A DNA stretch of 32,822 bases from Guillardia theta CCMP2712 (GCF_000315625.1 NW_005434392.1:234-33055), one strand, 5' to 3'; shown: positions 9,081 to 18,725, numbered from the stretch's first letter. The notes: generated by a model not told the origin, from the sequence alone. A program made the numbers and translations.

Positions 9081-10382
9081 ATGGGTTTGTCCATGTCTGA
9101 AGAGGCCGAAGATTGGAAGATATCATTCACAGCTGAATGGAACAAGAGGAAGTCATCAAGGTTGCCATCAAATGCAGTCTTTCCTTTGGCTGAGAACCCT
9201 TTCGGCTCTGCAGAAATTCTTGCCATGGCGGAGGTTTTACTATCTGGGAAGTTAACAATGGGAGAAAACGTCTCTGAAGCTGAAGAATTGTTTGCTCGAA
9301 CAGTTTCTGTACCATATGCTTGCATGGTCAACAGTGGGAGTTCTGCAAATCTCCTTGCATTAGCATGCTTAAAACATCGCTTCATGGAAGCAAATCAAAA
9401 CTGGGAAATTTTGATACCAGCTGTATGTTGGTCAACGAGTCTTTTCCCCATTGTTCAGCAGGGATTTACTCCAAGGTTTGTTGACGTTGATCCCAGGACG
9501 ATGAATATGTCCCTTCAAAGCTTGCAAAACGCGATGAACCCAAATGTCAAGGCAATCATGGCCGTGCATGTTCTTGGTAACTCGATTTGCATGCAAGACT
9601 TGATGAATTTTGTTAAACAACATGATTTGGTTTTGATTGAAGATACTTGTGAATCTCTTGGATCTTACTGCTGTGTTGATGGTGAGAAATGCATGCTTGG
9701 TACATTAGGATCGTTCGGGACATTCTCGTTTTACTTTTCCCATCACATAACTTCAGGTGAAGGAGGAATGTTGGTTTGTCAAAATGAAGCAGATTACAAT
9801 CTTGCGGTCTGTCTCAGAGCACATGGTTGGTCAAGACAACTCAGCAACAAAGAAGCTATTGAGAAACTATACCCTGATATCGACCCTCGCTTCCTTTTTC
9901 TGAACGCAGGGTACAATCTAAGACCAATGGAAGTACAAGGAGCAATGTTAAAGGTTCAACTGGCAAGGCTAAGTGAATTCAATGAATGCCGGCGAAACAA
10001 CTTTCGCCGTATCTCAGAAGCTATCAATAGCAGCCCAGGACTTCGAGGCAAAATCCAGTTGATGGAAGCTTCAGATGGAACTGATCCTGCATGGTTCGGT
10101 CTTGCCTGTTTGTTGTGTCCCACGTACACTCATCAGCTCAAAGACTTTCTTGCATATTTGATTGAAATGGGTGTTGAAAACAGACCAATCATAAGCGGCA
10201 ATTTTCTTCGACAACCCTTTGTCAAGCAGAACTTATCTCCGCTGAATCCGTCTGATTTTCCGGGTGCTGAGGTCGTGCATTCAGCAGGATTCTTTATTGG
10301 AATTCACCAGATCCCGATTCCTGACGAAAGAATTACTGAGTTGATTCGGACATTTCAATCATTCAGCTTCCGTGAATTGTGA
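9081..10382 (+). CDS. DegT/DnrJ/EryC1-fold PLP enzyme, His-for-Lys type (putative sugar 3-dehydratase)
   Basis: A complete 433-residue protein of the sugar-aminotransferase fold (fold-type I PLP enzymes acting on nucleotide-linked keto-sugars), of usual length for this branch (about 390-440). Visible landmarks are the phosphate-binding NSGSSAN (84-90), the cofactor-ring Asp in LIEDTCESLG (D188), and SFYFSHHITSGEGG, where H221-H222 occupy the place of the Schiff-base lysine. Lys-to-His at this position is known for ColD (GDP-4-keto-6-deoxymannose 3-dehydratase) and for E1/RfbH-type dehydratases, which remove the 3-hydroxyl instead of transaminating. LRAHGWSR and YNLRPMEVQGA follow in family order. 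No intron is visible and the base composition is AT-leaning, while flanks are mobile-element debris and no sugar-pathway partner is nearby. This suggests transfer from bacteria or carriage by an element. The exact substrate cannot be told. Confidence 0.88.
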   Translation: MGLSMSEEAEDWKISFTAEWNKRKSSRLPSNAVFPLAENPFGSAEILAMAEVLLSGKLTMGENVSEAEELFARTVSVPYACMVNSGSSANLLALACLKHRFMEANQNWEILIPAVCWSTSLFPIVQQGFTPRFVDVDPRTMNMSLQSLQNAMNPNVKAIMAVHVLGNSICMQDLMNFVKQHDLVLIEDTCESLGSYCCVDGEKCMLGTLGSFGTFSFYFSHHITSGEGGMLVCQNEADYNLAVCLRAHGWSRQLSNKEAIEKLYPDIDPRFLFLNAGYNLRPMEVQGAMLKVQLARLSEFNECRRNNFRRISEAINSSPGLRGKIQLMEASDGTDPAWFGLACLLCPTYTHQLKDFLAYLIEMGVENRPIISGNFLRQPFVKQNLSPLNPSDFPGAEVVHSAGFFIGIHQIPIPDERITELIRTFQSFSFREL

Positions 10383-10700
10383 AGCAGCTTTCTCACTGTC
10401 TTCCCATTTTCATTCCTGTGTGGTAGTTGCTCTGCAATTAAAGTACGAAATGGAATTGCAAATGAAAGCTAAACAAACACTGATGTGTCTCAACTGTACC
10501 TCATGCCCATTCAATGAAATTATCACTCGCTGAGGATAAATCCGTACGCGATAGTTGCTCAGTCTGCGGGATTATTGTCACGGACAGGGAAGAAAATATC
10601 TTCAAATTGATACCTTATCTTCAGCCTAAAACAGCTTAGTCCCATGACTAGTGGCAGTGGCAGGAAGCAAAGGTGATGAGGTAGTTTTGGGGTTCAGGAC
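10383..10700. other. Spacer downstream of the sugar-enzyme gene
   Basis: No ORF or repeat identified. AATTAAAG about 55 bases after the stop is a weak polyadenylation-signal candidate. Confidence 0.35.
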
Positions 10701-11661
10701 GAGAGAGGGGAGATATTCTAAGGAAAGAATCGTTCTTTGGTTTGTCTTTGCGAGCAAGTTTCCTCAACCGGTTTTCTTAGGTACGGTCTCTTGGAGTTAG
10801 CGAAACGAAAGAACGATGAAGATCCATTTTGGATTCCAAGTCCCAATGCAAGATTCAAACAGATCGAAGCCGCATACGTCTTGGATATATTACAACATCG
10901 CAAACATGATGAATAAGATGCCGAACAGTCTCAATGTGATCAATCTCTACAAGAACTGCACGATCAGCAGCCACAAGGAAACAAAGTATGTATCCGAGTA
11001 ACCAAGGATATATCCGACTTCAGCAGGATGATACCGGAAGACACAGAGAGGATACAGATACACCTCGCTGAAGTCCTTATGGATTTCATATGACCATGCC
11101 AGGAGGATTTGACGAAAGATCCGATGGTCAAGGCGGAAAGCCTGGATATAGACCATGCTCTCCAGGCGATAGTGAAACTCACCAACCTTGTTAAGAGCGT
11201 GCAGCGAGAGAATTGTTTACTCTTATCTTTTCACACTCTTGGCGGAAGCCAAGGTTCGATCGAACCTGTCAGAGCTCATAGGAACCGAGCCCGAGTCAGA
11301 CAAAGGCCTATCAGGATGAAAGGACAGTTGGCTGTCTCGTACTCGTGTTCGAAGCTGACTTCTCCTGGATGACCCAGGATACTCTACTCCAGTATGAATC
11401 TACTGAAAGGACCCCTCTGGAGGTCTTTGTTGCAGCAACCGTGTACTCGTGGGGGACCTACAAGGTAAACAGGAGGGGTGCGTCTTGTGGAGTACGACCC
11501 GTTGGAAGCAGCTTGCTGCCATGCAAGGACGGGGTTCTCTTCCCTGCGAGAGAGCATGGTATCCTTTCGAAGGTCAGAAGGGATGCTTGTCAACTTCCAA
11601 GGACAGGACACCCCTCCTTTCTGTAGCCCAGAGACGCTACCCCTGGCTCCTTCCTCGAAGC

Positions 11662-11670
11662 TATAAAAGG
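11662..11670 (+). promoter_or_regulatory. TATA-like box
   Basis: TATAAAAGG in a region otherwise lacking AT-rich words. There is no intact gene directly downstream, so it may belong to an LTR. Confidence 0.4.
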
Positions 11671-11818
11671 ATGAAACTCGTCAGAGCTAGGCTAGGTGGT
11701 CCTCTTCCCCTTTCGTGTGTGTTCCACGATTGTGTGTGTGTGTGTGTGTGTGTGAAAGAAATAAAAGAGAGGTAGATCTCCTTCTGTTTCACCGCTTTCC
11801 CTCTTAGTAGAGAAATCC

Positions 11819-11883
11819 ATAGACAGATCTGAGAGCCTGCATAGACAGATCTGAGAGCCTGATAGACAGATCTGAGAGCCTGC
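11819..11883 (+). repeat. Three direct repeats of about 22 bp
   Basis: ATAGACAGATCTGAGAGCCTG occurs at 11819, 11841 and 11862 with a C after the first and third copies. They are near-perfect, so the duplication is recent. Confidence 0.92.
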
Positions 11884-11896
11884 AGGGTCCTCCGCG

Positions 11897-12011
11897 TGAT
11901 ATATATGCTGAGGCGGGCCCGGTCGCGGGACTTAGCGTAGAAAACGGCAACGGATCCTGCCGGCCGGGCCCGTCAGTAGACCGACTGCAGCCTTCAGCCC
12001 CGCCTCAGACC
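11897..12011 (+). repeat. Hybrid fragment of the two dispersed repeat families
   Basis: ATATATATGCTGAGGCGGGC at about 11899-11920 resembles the reverse complement of the 171-bp satellite around its GC hairpin. After a 30-base spacer, CGGATCCTGCCGGCCGGGCC begins a 61-bp copy (11951-12011) of the 320-bp unit core, which stops precisely after GCCTCAGACC. Unrelated AT-rich DNA follows. Confidence 0.85.
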
Positions 12012-12809
12012 ATTCCATGGCATTTACTAATGCCCAATTATAAATTAATATCCTTTTAACAAACACTTGTACCTGTTAATTTGATCATAAGCGTACAGTT
12101 TTTAGTCAATTTTGTACCAGATCCATTTGTACCACTCAGTACTCTTTTATATTTGTTTTAAGCATTTGAGTTCCGGCTTACACGCCTCTTGGCTGTTCTC
12201 TACCCTGTGTACCGGTATGTTTGTCTGATATGGAGGGGGTAGGGTTATTCGTATATTTCGATACACGCCCATGAAATCTTATTAGTGTCAGCCATTGACG
12301 AGTGTAGTAAATCCAGCCAATAAGTATTTTTGTTTTCAAATCAAGGAGTCGTACGTCAGCTAGCAACGGCAATCTTTTTTTTCCTGTACCGGTTATTTTT
12401 CCATTACCTACCCTATGTGTTGTAGGGTACTTCTGGAACACAGGTTCCCATGTTTCCAATCAAACAGCAATTAGCTAGCGTTTTCAGGATTTTTCCTAGT
12501 TCAAATCCCTGTCCGCCGGATTTCCTGAAATCCCAAACTTTATTAAAACTATTTTAGGGGTGCGGAATCTGAGTACCCCTACTTTTGCGGGTTGACAGAG
12601 GGGATATCATATTTGTAAAAATTTATTGAAAAACATCATGACCAAAACAGGAAATTTCAATTAGAGATTTTTTTTCACTCAACTCTGGACCTCTAATTGC
12701 TCCTACCCCCTAAATCCTGAGCCTCCTGCGTAGTAGTTTATTGCAGCCCACGGCCCCCTCCACCCCCCACCCCCCCTTTCATACCTGCAACCCGCGCAAA
12801 TCGCTCAGC
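12012..12809. other. AT-rich spacer before the recombinase gene
   Basis: No gene seen. It carries GTACC-rich sequence (12060-12160) and a TACCGGT...GGGGGTAGGGTT block (12209-12250) resembling 4731-4762. TACCGGT recurs near 12385, and TACCC/GTAGGG at 12405-12430. CTCCTACCCCCTAAATCC lies about 105 bases before the ATG. Confidence 0.5.
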
Positions 12810-15125
12810 ATGGCCACAGCCGCTGGATCACAAGGTAGCCGTCAGAAATGCTTGTTCGGTTCACGATGCAAGGTTAGGGACGACGCAGCTCAACTGTATC
12901 AATGTACTGTCTGCTCAAACCTGTTTCATCATCTTTGTGCTAGTGAATGGAGTGAAGAGTGGAGTGATTGTGGTTGCTCGACTCGCAACCCAAAAGGAAC
13001 AAAGGGACCAAAAACTTCAGCGCAGCAGCAAACCCCAAAAGTTGTTCCTTCCATCTCTGAAGAACAAATCGCGGAATCAATTGTGGAATACGTTTCAGGG
13101 ACTAACAGAACTAGACGGGTATGCAACAAGGAGAACGATCACGACGCAGACGGAGTTGCAGAGAGAGAGGTAGGCGGAGACGAAGCCTCGGACGAAGACG
13201 AAGACGAAGAAGACGACGACGACGAGGACGATAACGAGGAAGTGGAGGAAATGGAAGGCGAGGACGAACAAGAAACAAGAGAAAAAATCGAGTCTGTCAA
13301 AGACAGGATGCTCTCGGACAATTCGAAGGCATGTTACTTGAGTTCTGTAAGTCAGCTGATTGCATGGTTGTATGAAACCAAACCATTTTGTTTGAATCAC
13401 GAATTCAAGAGTTGTTTAGACAACGAACCCAGAAATCGTGGTCCAATTACCAAGAAGATCAAAGAATTGTTGAAGAGAAGAGAATTGTTACCATTCAACA
13501 CGAGAAGGTTCTCATACAAGCAATGGACCAGCTATGTGGTAAATGTCATGATGAAGAAAAAGTTGAAATTCTCGTCATACGTAGCTTTGAGATCAGGTGT
13601 TAGGCATTTCTATAGAAGGCACCACAAGACCAAAACGTACAGGAGAAAGTTCGACGTTCAGATAGCCGATTTCTATAAAGGTCTTCAGAACACCATCGCA
13701 GATGAGAGAGCCGTGAGTGGAACGAAATTGTCATCTGGCAAGGATCCATTACCCTTTAGTTTGTATGTCATAATGGGTGGAGAGTTGCTGAAATGTAAAA
13801 AGATGGATTTAATAGTTGGTCGTACCTTCCTGATACTAAGTTGGAATCTGATCTGCAGATCTGTCAATACGGCTGAGATTCTGTTTCAACACATGGGATG
13901 GAAAGACGATCACATGTGGATATGTTTTCCTCATAGCAAGACAGATCAAGTTGGAGAACGGAACGAGCCGAAATCAATATATGCCAATCCGATCTGTCCT
14001 GCAATTTGCCCCATTCTTGCTATGGGTGTGTACCTTATGAGTCATTCTCCAGACACCAGGAAGTTGTTTCCAGGTGTACTTGGCATGAAATGTGGTTGAT
14101 ACTGATGCATTTTTTGGGCATGATAGGTGGCAGTCAATACCATCGTTTTGTCAATTGTCTGCAGAAAGTCATGACACTGCCCGAACGGGGTGAGTGTGAT
14201 GAATCTTCTAGCGCACAGGATGCTCCGTATGATTACCGAGCCATTCGGAAAGCTGTCTGTCAGGAGCTGCAAAGACTTGGGATGAACAAGGAGGATTTAG
14301 GCACCCACTCCATTCGAAAGGTGAGATATTGATTGATGATGTGAAGATTGTTTGAACCCTACGTGTAGGGTGCAGCGACGTATTGTACAAGTGGTTCTAC
14401 TCACTGTCCATCAGTTACCGCGGTTTCTGACCGAGCCAGTTGGAACAACGGAACAATTCCCAAGACTTACTTCAAGTACGAGGCTGCATCAGATCTGTTT
14501 GTTGGTCGTACGGCCTGTGGATTACCCATTCATTCGGCGATGTTTGCGTCATTACCTCCACAGTTCAAGAAGGGAAATGATGAATTAGTACAGAGTACGA
14601 TTCAGTTATGTTTTCCTACATTGCCAGGGAATATGAATGGGATTCTGATACATTGCTTAGCAAGCATTGTGTATCATTTCGATTACTTGAGAAAGGAGTT
14701 GGACCCCAGTCATCCATTATGGAGCTGCGCATTGTTTCGGGATACTGGAATTTATGAACAGCTGAAAGAGCAAGTTTTAGTTCTGCTTCCTACAGACGTA
14801 CCCACAGAGATGAATGAAAGTTCCGAGAACATGATGTGCACTGTGCAGGTTCCCATTTATCGTAGTACTGGATGTCCGCCTCATGTCACATCACTGGTTC
14901 ACGAAAAGCAGTGGATGATGAAGACACAACTTTTGCAAGAGAAGCTTGATCAAGTGGTGGCAGGCAATGAACAGCTGGTGGCAGCCAATGAACAGCTGGT
15001 GGCAGCCAATGAACAGCTGAGACTGAAGCAAGACAGCAGCTGGATAAGAAGACGATTAAGAGAGAAAGCATCCTTGAGGAAAGATCTCTTCCTCCTCTTC
15101 CTCTGCTTCCTCTTCCTCTTCCTCT

Positions 15126-15159
<34 letters not shown>

Positions 15160-15412
15160 TCTCTTATCTCCTCTTTCTCCTGCTCCTCCTTTCTTCTCCT
15201 GCTCTTGCTCCTTCTCTTATCTCCTCCTCTTTCTCCTGCTCCTCCTTTCTTCTCCTGCTCCTTTTCCTTCCTCCTCCTCCTCCTCCTCCTCCTCCTCCTC
15301 CTCCTCCTCCTCCTCTACTACTCCTTCTCATCCTACTCCAGTCCTCCTCTCCTCTTCTCATGATTGCAGCAGATTCTCGGCTCTCAGTCGCTGTCAGAGA
15401 AACAGATACTGA
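12810..15412 (+). CDS. Crypton-like tyrosine recombinase with N-terminal zinc-binding motif
   Basis: Spliced from 12810-14073, 14127-14320 and 14369-15412. The introns are GTGTAC...GATAG (53 nt, phase 1) and GTGAGA...GTGTAG (48 nt, phase 0). Their removal restores KLFPGGSQYHRF and THSIRKGAATYC. The start ATG at 12810 precedes a Cys/His cluster (CLFGSRC to CTVCSNLFHHLC), then a very acidic stretch of about 40 residues. The core carries the catalytic set of tyrosine recombinases: R350 (ICRSVNT), K377 (PHSKTDQ), H482 and R485 (HSIRK), W511 (RASWNN) and Y520 (KTYFKY), nine residues after W as in Cre. A conserved-looking FASLPPQF region and a short coiled coil (VAANEQL repeats) follow. The last about 110 codons run into a CTT/CCT tract and may be read-through; the true end could lie near 15070. 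Such proteins are typical of Crypton and related elements of protists. No element ends were found. Confidence 0.8.
12840..13260 (+). other. Zinc-binding motif and acidic region of the recombinase
   Basis: Inside the first exon, Cys/His residues are spaced C-x5-C, then C-x2-C-x5-H-H-x2-C, then C-x-C, over about 45 residues, resembling a RING/PHD-like or MYND-like cluster. It is followed at about 13150-13260 by a run of Glu/Asp codons built from GAC/GAA/GAG repeats. The cluster could bind DNA or protein; the acidic run may be a spacer expanded by slippage. Confidence 0.6.
15071..15360 (+). repeat. Polypyrimidine microsatellite tract (CTT, CTCCTG, CCT)
   Basis: Almost pure pyrimidine on the plus strand: CTTCCTC, then CTCCTG units, then (CTC)n at about 15269-15313. 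It overlaps the in-frame tail of the recombinase ORF, coding for Leu/Phe then Ser, and precedes the next gene. Confidence 0.9.
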
Positions 15413-15469
15413 GCGGGGTGGGAGACAGCAGATACGCGAGGTCAGCGAGGGGAGGTGGAAGACAAGACC

Positions 15470-17065
15470 ATGTCATTCAGTTCACCAGAGGAGGAGAGGC
15501 CAGCGGCAAGGATGGGGGGAAGGAAGGGGAGAGTGAGAGGGAGGGGAGGGAGGGGAGGAGAAAGGGAAGAGAATGGCCAGAAGAAGGTCATGACATGGGA
15601 AGGGGTTTTGATCAATCCATCAGGGAGATTCTACGAAGACTTTGCACGGAAGGAAAAATCTACAGAACAGGCTTGTAGCCTCCTCCTCTCGATCTTCTCT
15701 CGCTTTACCCTCTTCCTCTCCTCTCTGGTTCCGCCAAACTTGTCCTCCACTGTCATTTCTACGCCAATCTCTCCTCCCCTCTCCCCTCCCCTCCCTCTCC
15801 CCTCCCCTCCCCTCCTATCCTCTTCTCTTCCCTTCCCTCTTCTTTCCTCTCCCCTCCCCTTTTCTTCCCCTTCTCTCCCCTCCACTTTCCCGCCCTCCCA
15901 ATTCCCCTCCTTCCTCCGGAGCCCACCTGAATCCCAGCAGGACGAGGAGGAGCGAGTGATCCCTACAAGTACACAGCTGCTCCCTACTACGACGGGCCGG
16001 ACAAGCTGCCGGAGGGGGTGGTACCTCAGGTGGGATTCAGCTGGGAGGGAGCGGGTCGGCCTGACGGTCATGTGCAGGTCCCGATTGAAGTCAGGTTGCA
16101 GAGGATCGCAAACAAGATCGAGAGACTTCTCAGCTCGGGTAGAGCTGGACCCTCCCATCTCTTCCATTTCCTCCTCCTCCTCCTCCTCCTCCTACCTCCT
16201 CCTCCTCCTCCTCCTCCACTCCTCCTCCTCCTCCTCCTCCTCCTCCTCCTCCTCCTCCTCCTCCTCCTCCTCCTCCTCCTCCTCCTCCTCCTCCTCCTCC
16301 TCCTCCTCGACTATCACCTTCTCATCTCCAGGCTCCTCGTCCTCTTCTTGTCCTCCCCCTCCTCCTTGTTTTCCTCTTCACCTCTCACGTTTATTCCTTC
16401 GCAGGTGAAAATCTTACTGAACGTGAGATTCGTGATTCAGTAGGTGATAACGTTGGGACGGGGAAGGTGCAGAATGAATACACCTCCACCACCACCACCA
16501 CCTCCTCCTCCTCCTCCTCCTCCTCCACCTCCTCCTCCACCTCTTACTCCTCCACCTCCACCTCCTCCTCCACCTCCTCCTCTACCTTACCCTAGTTCCC
16601 GTCCCCCTCTTCGTCTCTCTCTCCTCGTCTCTCCCTCTCTCTCTCCCTCTGATTTCTGTCTTGTCTTGTCTCTCACTCCACAGGCTCTTCGCGTCCTTTT
16701 GCGTCTTGGACGGATAAGAAGGTAAAATCCCTTCCACCTCCTTATCTTGATCCTCTCCTTCCTTTCTCAGCTCGCTCCCCTTCCTACTTGCCCTCCCAGA
16801 TCTCTCTTCCCTCCATCCCTTCTTGCTCTCACTCCTTGCTCCTGCCTCCCCTCCCCTCCTGCACCCCATGCTCCTCCCGCTTCTGTGTCAAGACTTGCTA
16901 CTCAGGTTCGGCAAGGGAGGAGGCAATGGTGCATTCCGCTACAGCAAGAGCGACTTGCTCGACTCTCCTGACAACGAGGACCTCTCCTCCTGCACCCTCC
17001 CTGCCGCTCCCCTCGACCGCCTCCACATCCCCCTCGAGCCTCCGAAGAAGCACGGAGGCAGCTGA
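15470..17065 (+). CDS. AT-hook / winged-helix-like DNA-binding protein, 221 aa, 5 exons
   Basis: Exons 15470-15674, 15938-16138, 16405-16466, 16684-16721 and 16906-17065 total 666 nt with no phase conflict. Start MSFSSPEEERPAARM is followed by an Arg/Gly segment (GGRKGRVRGRGGRGG) like an AT-hook or RGG box. The middle exon reads DPYKYTAAPYYDGPDKLPEG and VQVPIEVRLQRIANKIERLL. The exons joined next give LTEREIRDSVG, then GTGKALRVLLRLGRIRRFGK, then GGNGAFRYSK, a pattern like a winged-helix recognition helix plus basic wing. The tail LDRLHIPLEPPKKHGGS ends at a TGA at 17063. All introns are packed with CCT microsatellite. A nuclear role (chromatin or transcription) is inference; the family is not identified. 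An alternative first-intron acceptor at 15941 would introduce a stop, so 15938 is preferred. Confidence 0.6.
16165..16310 (+). repeat. (CCT)n microsatellite in intron
   Basis: Nearly 140 bases of TCC/CTC repeats with a few A interruptions, inside the second intron of the winged-helix-like gene. Confidence 0.95.
16484..16585 (+). repeat. (CCN)n microsatellite in intron
   Basis: CACCTC/CCACCA/CCTCCT runs directly after the third exon of the winged-helix-like gene. They encode a spurious polyproline ORF. Confidence 0.92.
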
Positions 17066-17242
17066 AAGACGAGAGGAGAGGGGAGGAGACGGGAGGAGAG
17101 TGGGAATGTAGGATACAACGCAGTTCTAGAACAACATGTTGAAACGAATAATCACTGAGCTGATTGCCCCTTCCCCATCTCCCCTCCCCTCCCCTTCTTG
17201 CTGCCTCCGTTCTTCGCCTTCAGCTCTCCCCCTGCTCCTCTT

Positions 17243-17994
17243 CTAGAAAACTCTAGCAAGAGCTGTGGCCTTGAGGAAGCGACTCTCAACTCCTTCGTCT
17301 GACCCCTGCTGGCTGTTCGCTTCTTCCAGACCAGAGTAGATATCCCCAACGAGACCTCCTCACCTGCTGCCTTCCTCCTCCTCCTCCTCCTCCTCCTCCT
17401 CCTCTCCCTTGGTTCCCGTAGAAGAGGGCCCAAGCGCTTGTGTCTCTGCTGCCTCCCCCCCTCGCTTCTCCTCTTTCTCCATCCGCTTGCTCCTTCCAAC
17501 CACCTGCGCTCTGTCACTTACTCATCCACATCCAGTCGTTCCCTCCATCCTCTACCACCCCTATCCCCACCTCCTTCCTAGGCCTGCCCTCCCCTCCTCT
17601 TTCCACTGTCCGCTTCCCGACCCAACTGCTCCCCCTCCTCCCCTCCCTCCCTCCCTCTCCCTCCCTCCTCCTTCTCTTGCCTCCTTCCCCAGCTCCTCCT
17701 CACCTTCTCGTAGAGAGGTGAAGGTTTTCCTCCTAGAGGCTTTCCCAGCGACGGCAGCGACACTGCGTCTCTTCCCAGCTCCTCTGCTGAATGCTGGAGC
17801 ATCTCTCCCGCCTCCTCCATCAGCTTCTTGTTCCTCTCTGCCGCCTGTTTGGCACTGCTGTACGCCTTCCTCGCGTCCTTGTCCTGCTCCCCGAGTCAGG
17901 ATCCTCCTCCTCCTTCGCCTCCATCTCTTGCCACCACCTTGGCCTCCCTCTCTCACCGCCACTGTGGCCTCCTGCTCCACCACTACCTCCGCAT

Positions 17995-18054
<60 letters not shown>

Positions 18055-18592
18055 CTCTTCTATCACCTTCATTGCCATGGCTACGTAGGAGCTCAGACTC
18101 TTGTGAGCCGGGTGCCACCTTGCGTTCCTTCCCCGTAGGTCAGCGATCACAGGGAGAGAGAGGACGGCAACACCTGCGCGATGAGAGGAGGGGGACGTTG
18201 ACCGCATTTCCTCCCAGCTCCTCCTGCGATGCCTCAAGCTGCTTGTCAGCATCCTCGAGCAGCTTGTTGTTCTTCTCTGCTGCTGCTCGAGCAGCCGCCT
18301 CGATCTTGGCCAGGTCCTTCTTGCTCAGAGCTGGGCCCGTTGAGGAAGAGTTGTTCCGCTCCGCCTGCCTCCTCTTCTCCTCCTTCAGGATCCCATCGAC
18401 TTCCTTCTCGTGCTTTGACAGCTCCTTCTTCTCCACGGGAGCGAGCGCAAGTGCTGCTGGAGTGAAGGCGGGGAGCCGAGCTCCAACCAGCCTCCTACTT
18501 GCGCTCCCAGTCAGCTCCGTCACATGACCTTGATCTTCCTGCTGCATGACGACAACCGCCATGGCGACGACCACAAGCATTACCAGGCTCAT
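17243..18592 (-). CDS. Secreted or membrane-anchored coiled-coil protein with duplicated module
   Basis: Minus-strand exons 18592-18174, 18118-18067, 17883-17704 and, less surely, 17308-17243. Phases agree and give about 238 aa. An upstream in-frame ATG at 18646 exists, but MSLVMLVVVAMAVVVMQQ at 18592 makes a clean signal peptide. The first exon continues with Lys/Glu-rich helix and a module AAEKNNKLLEDADKQLEASQ followed by EELGGNAVNVPLL. The third exon repeats it as AAERNKKLMEEAGEMLQHSA then EELGRDAVSLPSL, so the gene contains an internal duplication. The intron between exons 2 and 3 carries a (CTCCTG)n repeat (17997-18055 on the plus strand). The protein is probably exported; its function is unknown. 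The last exon boundary is a guess: an alternative frame reads on to 17152. Confidence 0.55.
17997..18055 (+). repeat. (CTCCTG)n hexanucleotide repeat
   Basis: About ten copies of CTCCTG within an intron of the minus-strand coiled-coil gene. Confidence 0.95.
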
Positions 18593-18725
18593 CGATGCCA
18601 CCCCCTTGTGCCGCAGCTTCTCCCTCCTGACAATAACGAGATCCATGCTTGAGAGCGCGTTTCTCCCTGTTACGCAGGCGAGGACCTCTCTGTCGATGAA
18701 TACGTCTAACTTGCTGCCCTGTAGG

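Larger units (their letters stand above)
10701..11920 (+). mobile_element. Decayed element, possibly LTR retroelement remnant
   Basis: Broken coding-like stretches occur. One frame starting near 10816 (EDPFWIPSPNARFKQIEAAY) is interrupted by a stop at about 10915 and resumes to about 11090. Another at about 11109-11230 reads DPMVKAESLDIDHALQAIVK. Neither is an intact gene. Further right, TATAAAAGG at 11662-11670 is followed within about 60-90 bases by a (TG)n tract (11731-11754) and by three 22-bp direct repeats (11819-11883). A TATA box followed by transcribed low-complexity sequence would fit an LTR. No second LTR, primer-binding site or reverse transcriptase is visible, so the assignment is weak. 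Confidence 0.3.

Noticed and set aside
13095-13400. Minus-strand Ser- and Val/Phe-rich ORFs
   Set aside because: They are antisense shadows of the acidic Glu/Asp segment of the recombinase.
15013-15470. Fusion of the recombinase and the winged-helix-like gene through an intron over the pyrimidine tract
   Set aside because: No convincing donor is present before the tract, and MSFSSPEEE at 15470 gives a complete 221-aa product on its own.
16018-16725. Poly-Leu and polyproline ORFs
   Set aside because: They arise from CCT/CCA microsatellites in introns of the winged-helix-like gene. Only short parts of these frames are exons.
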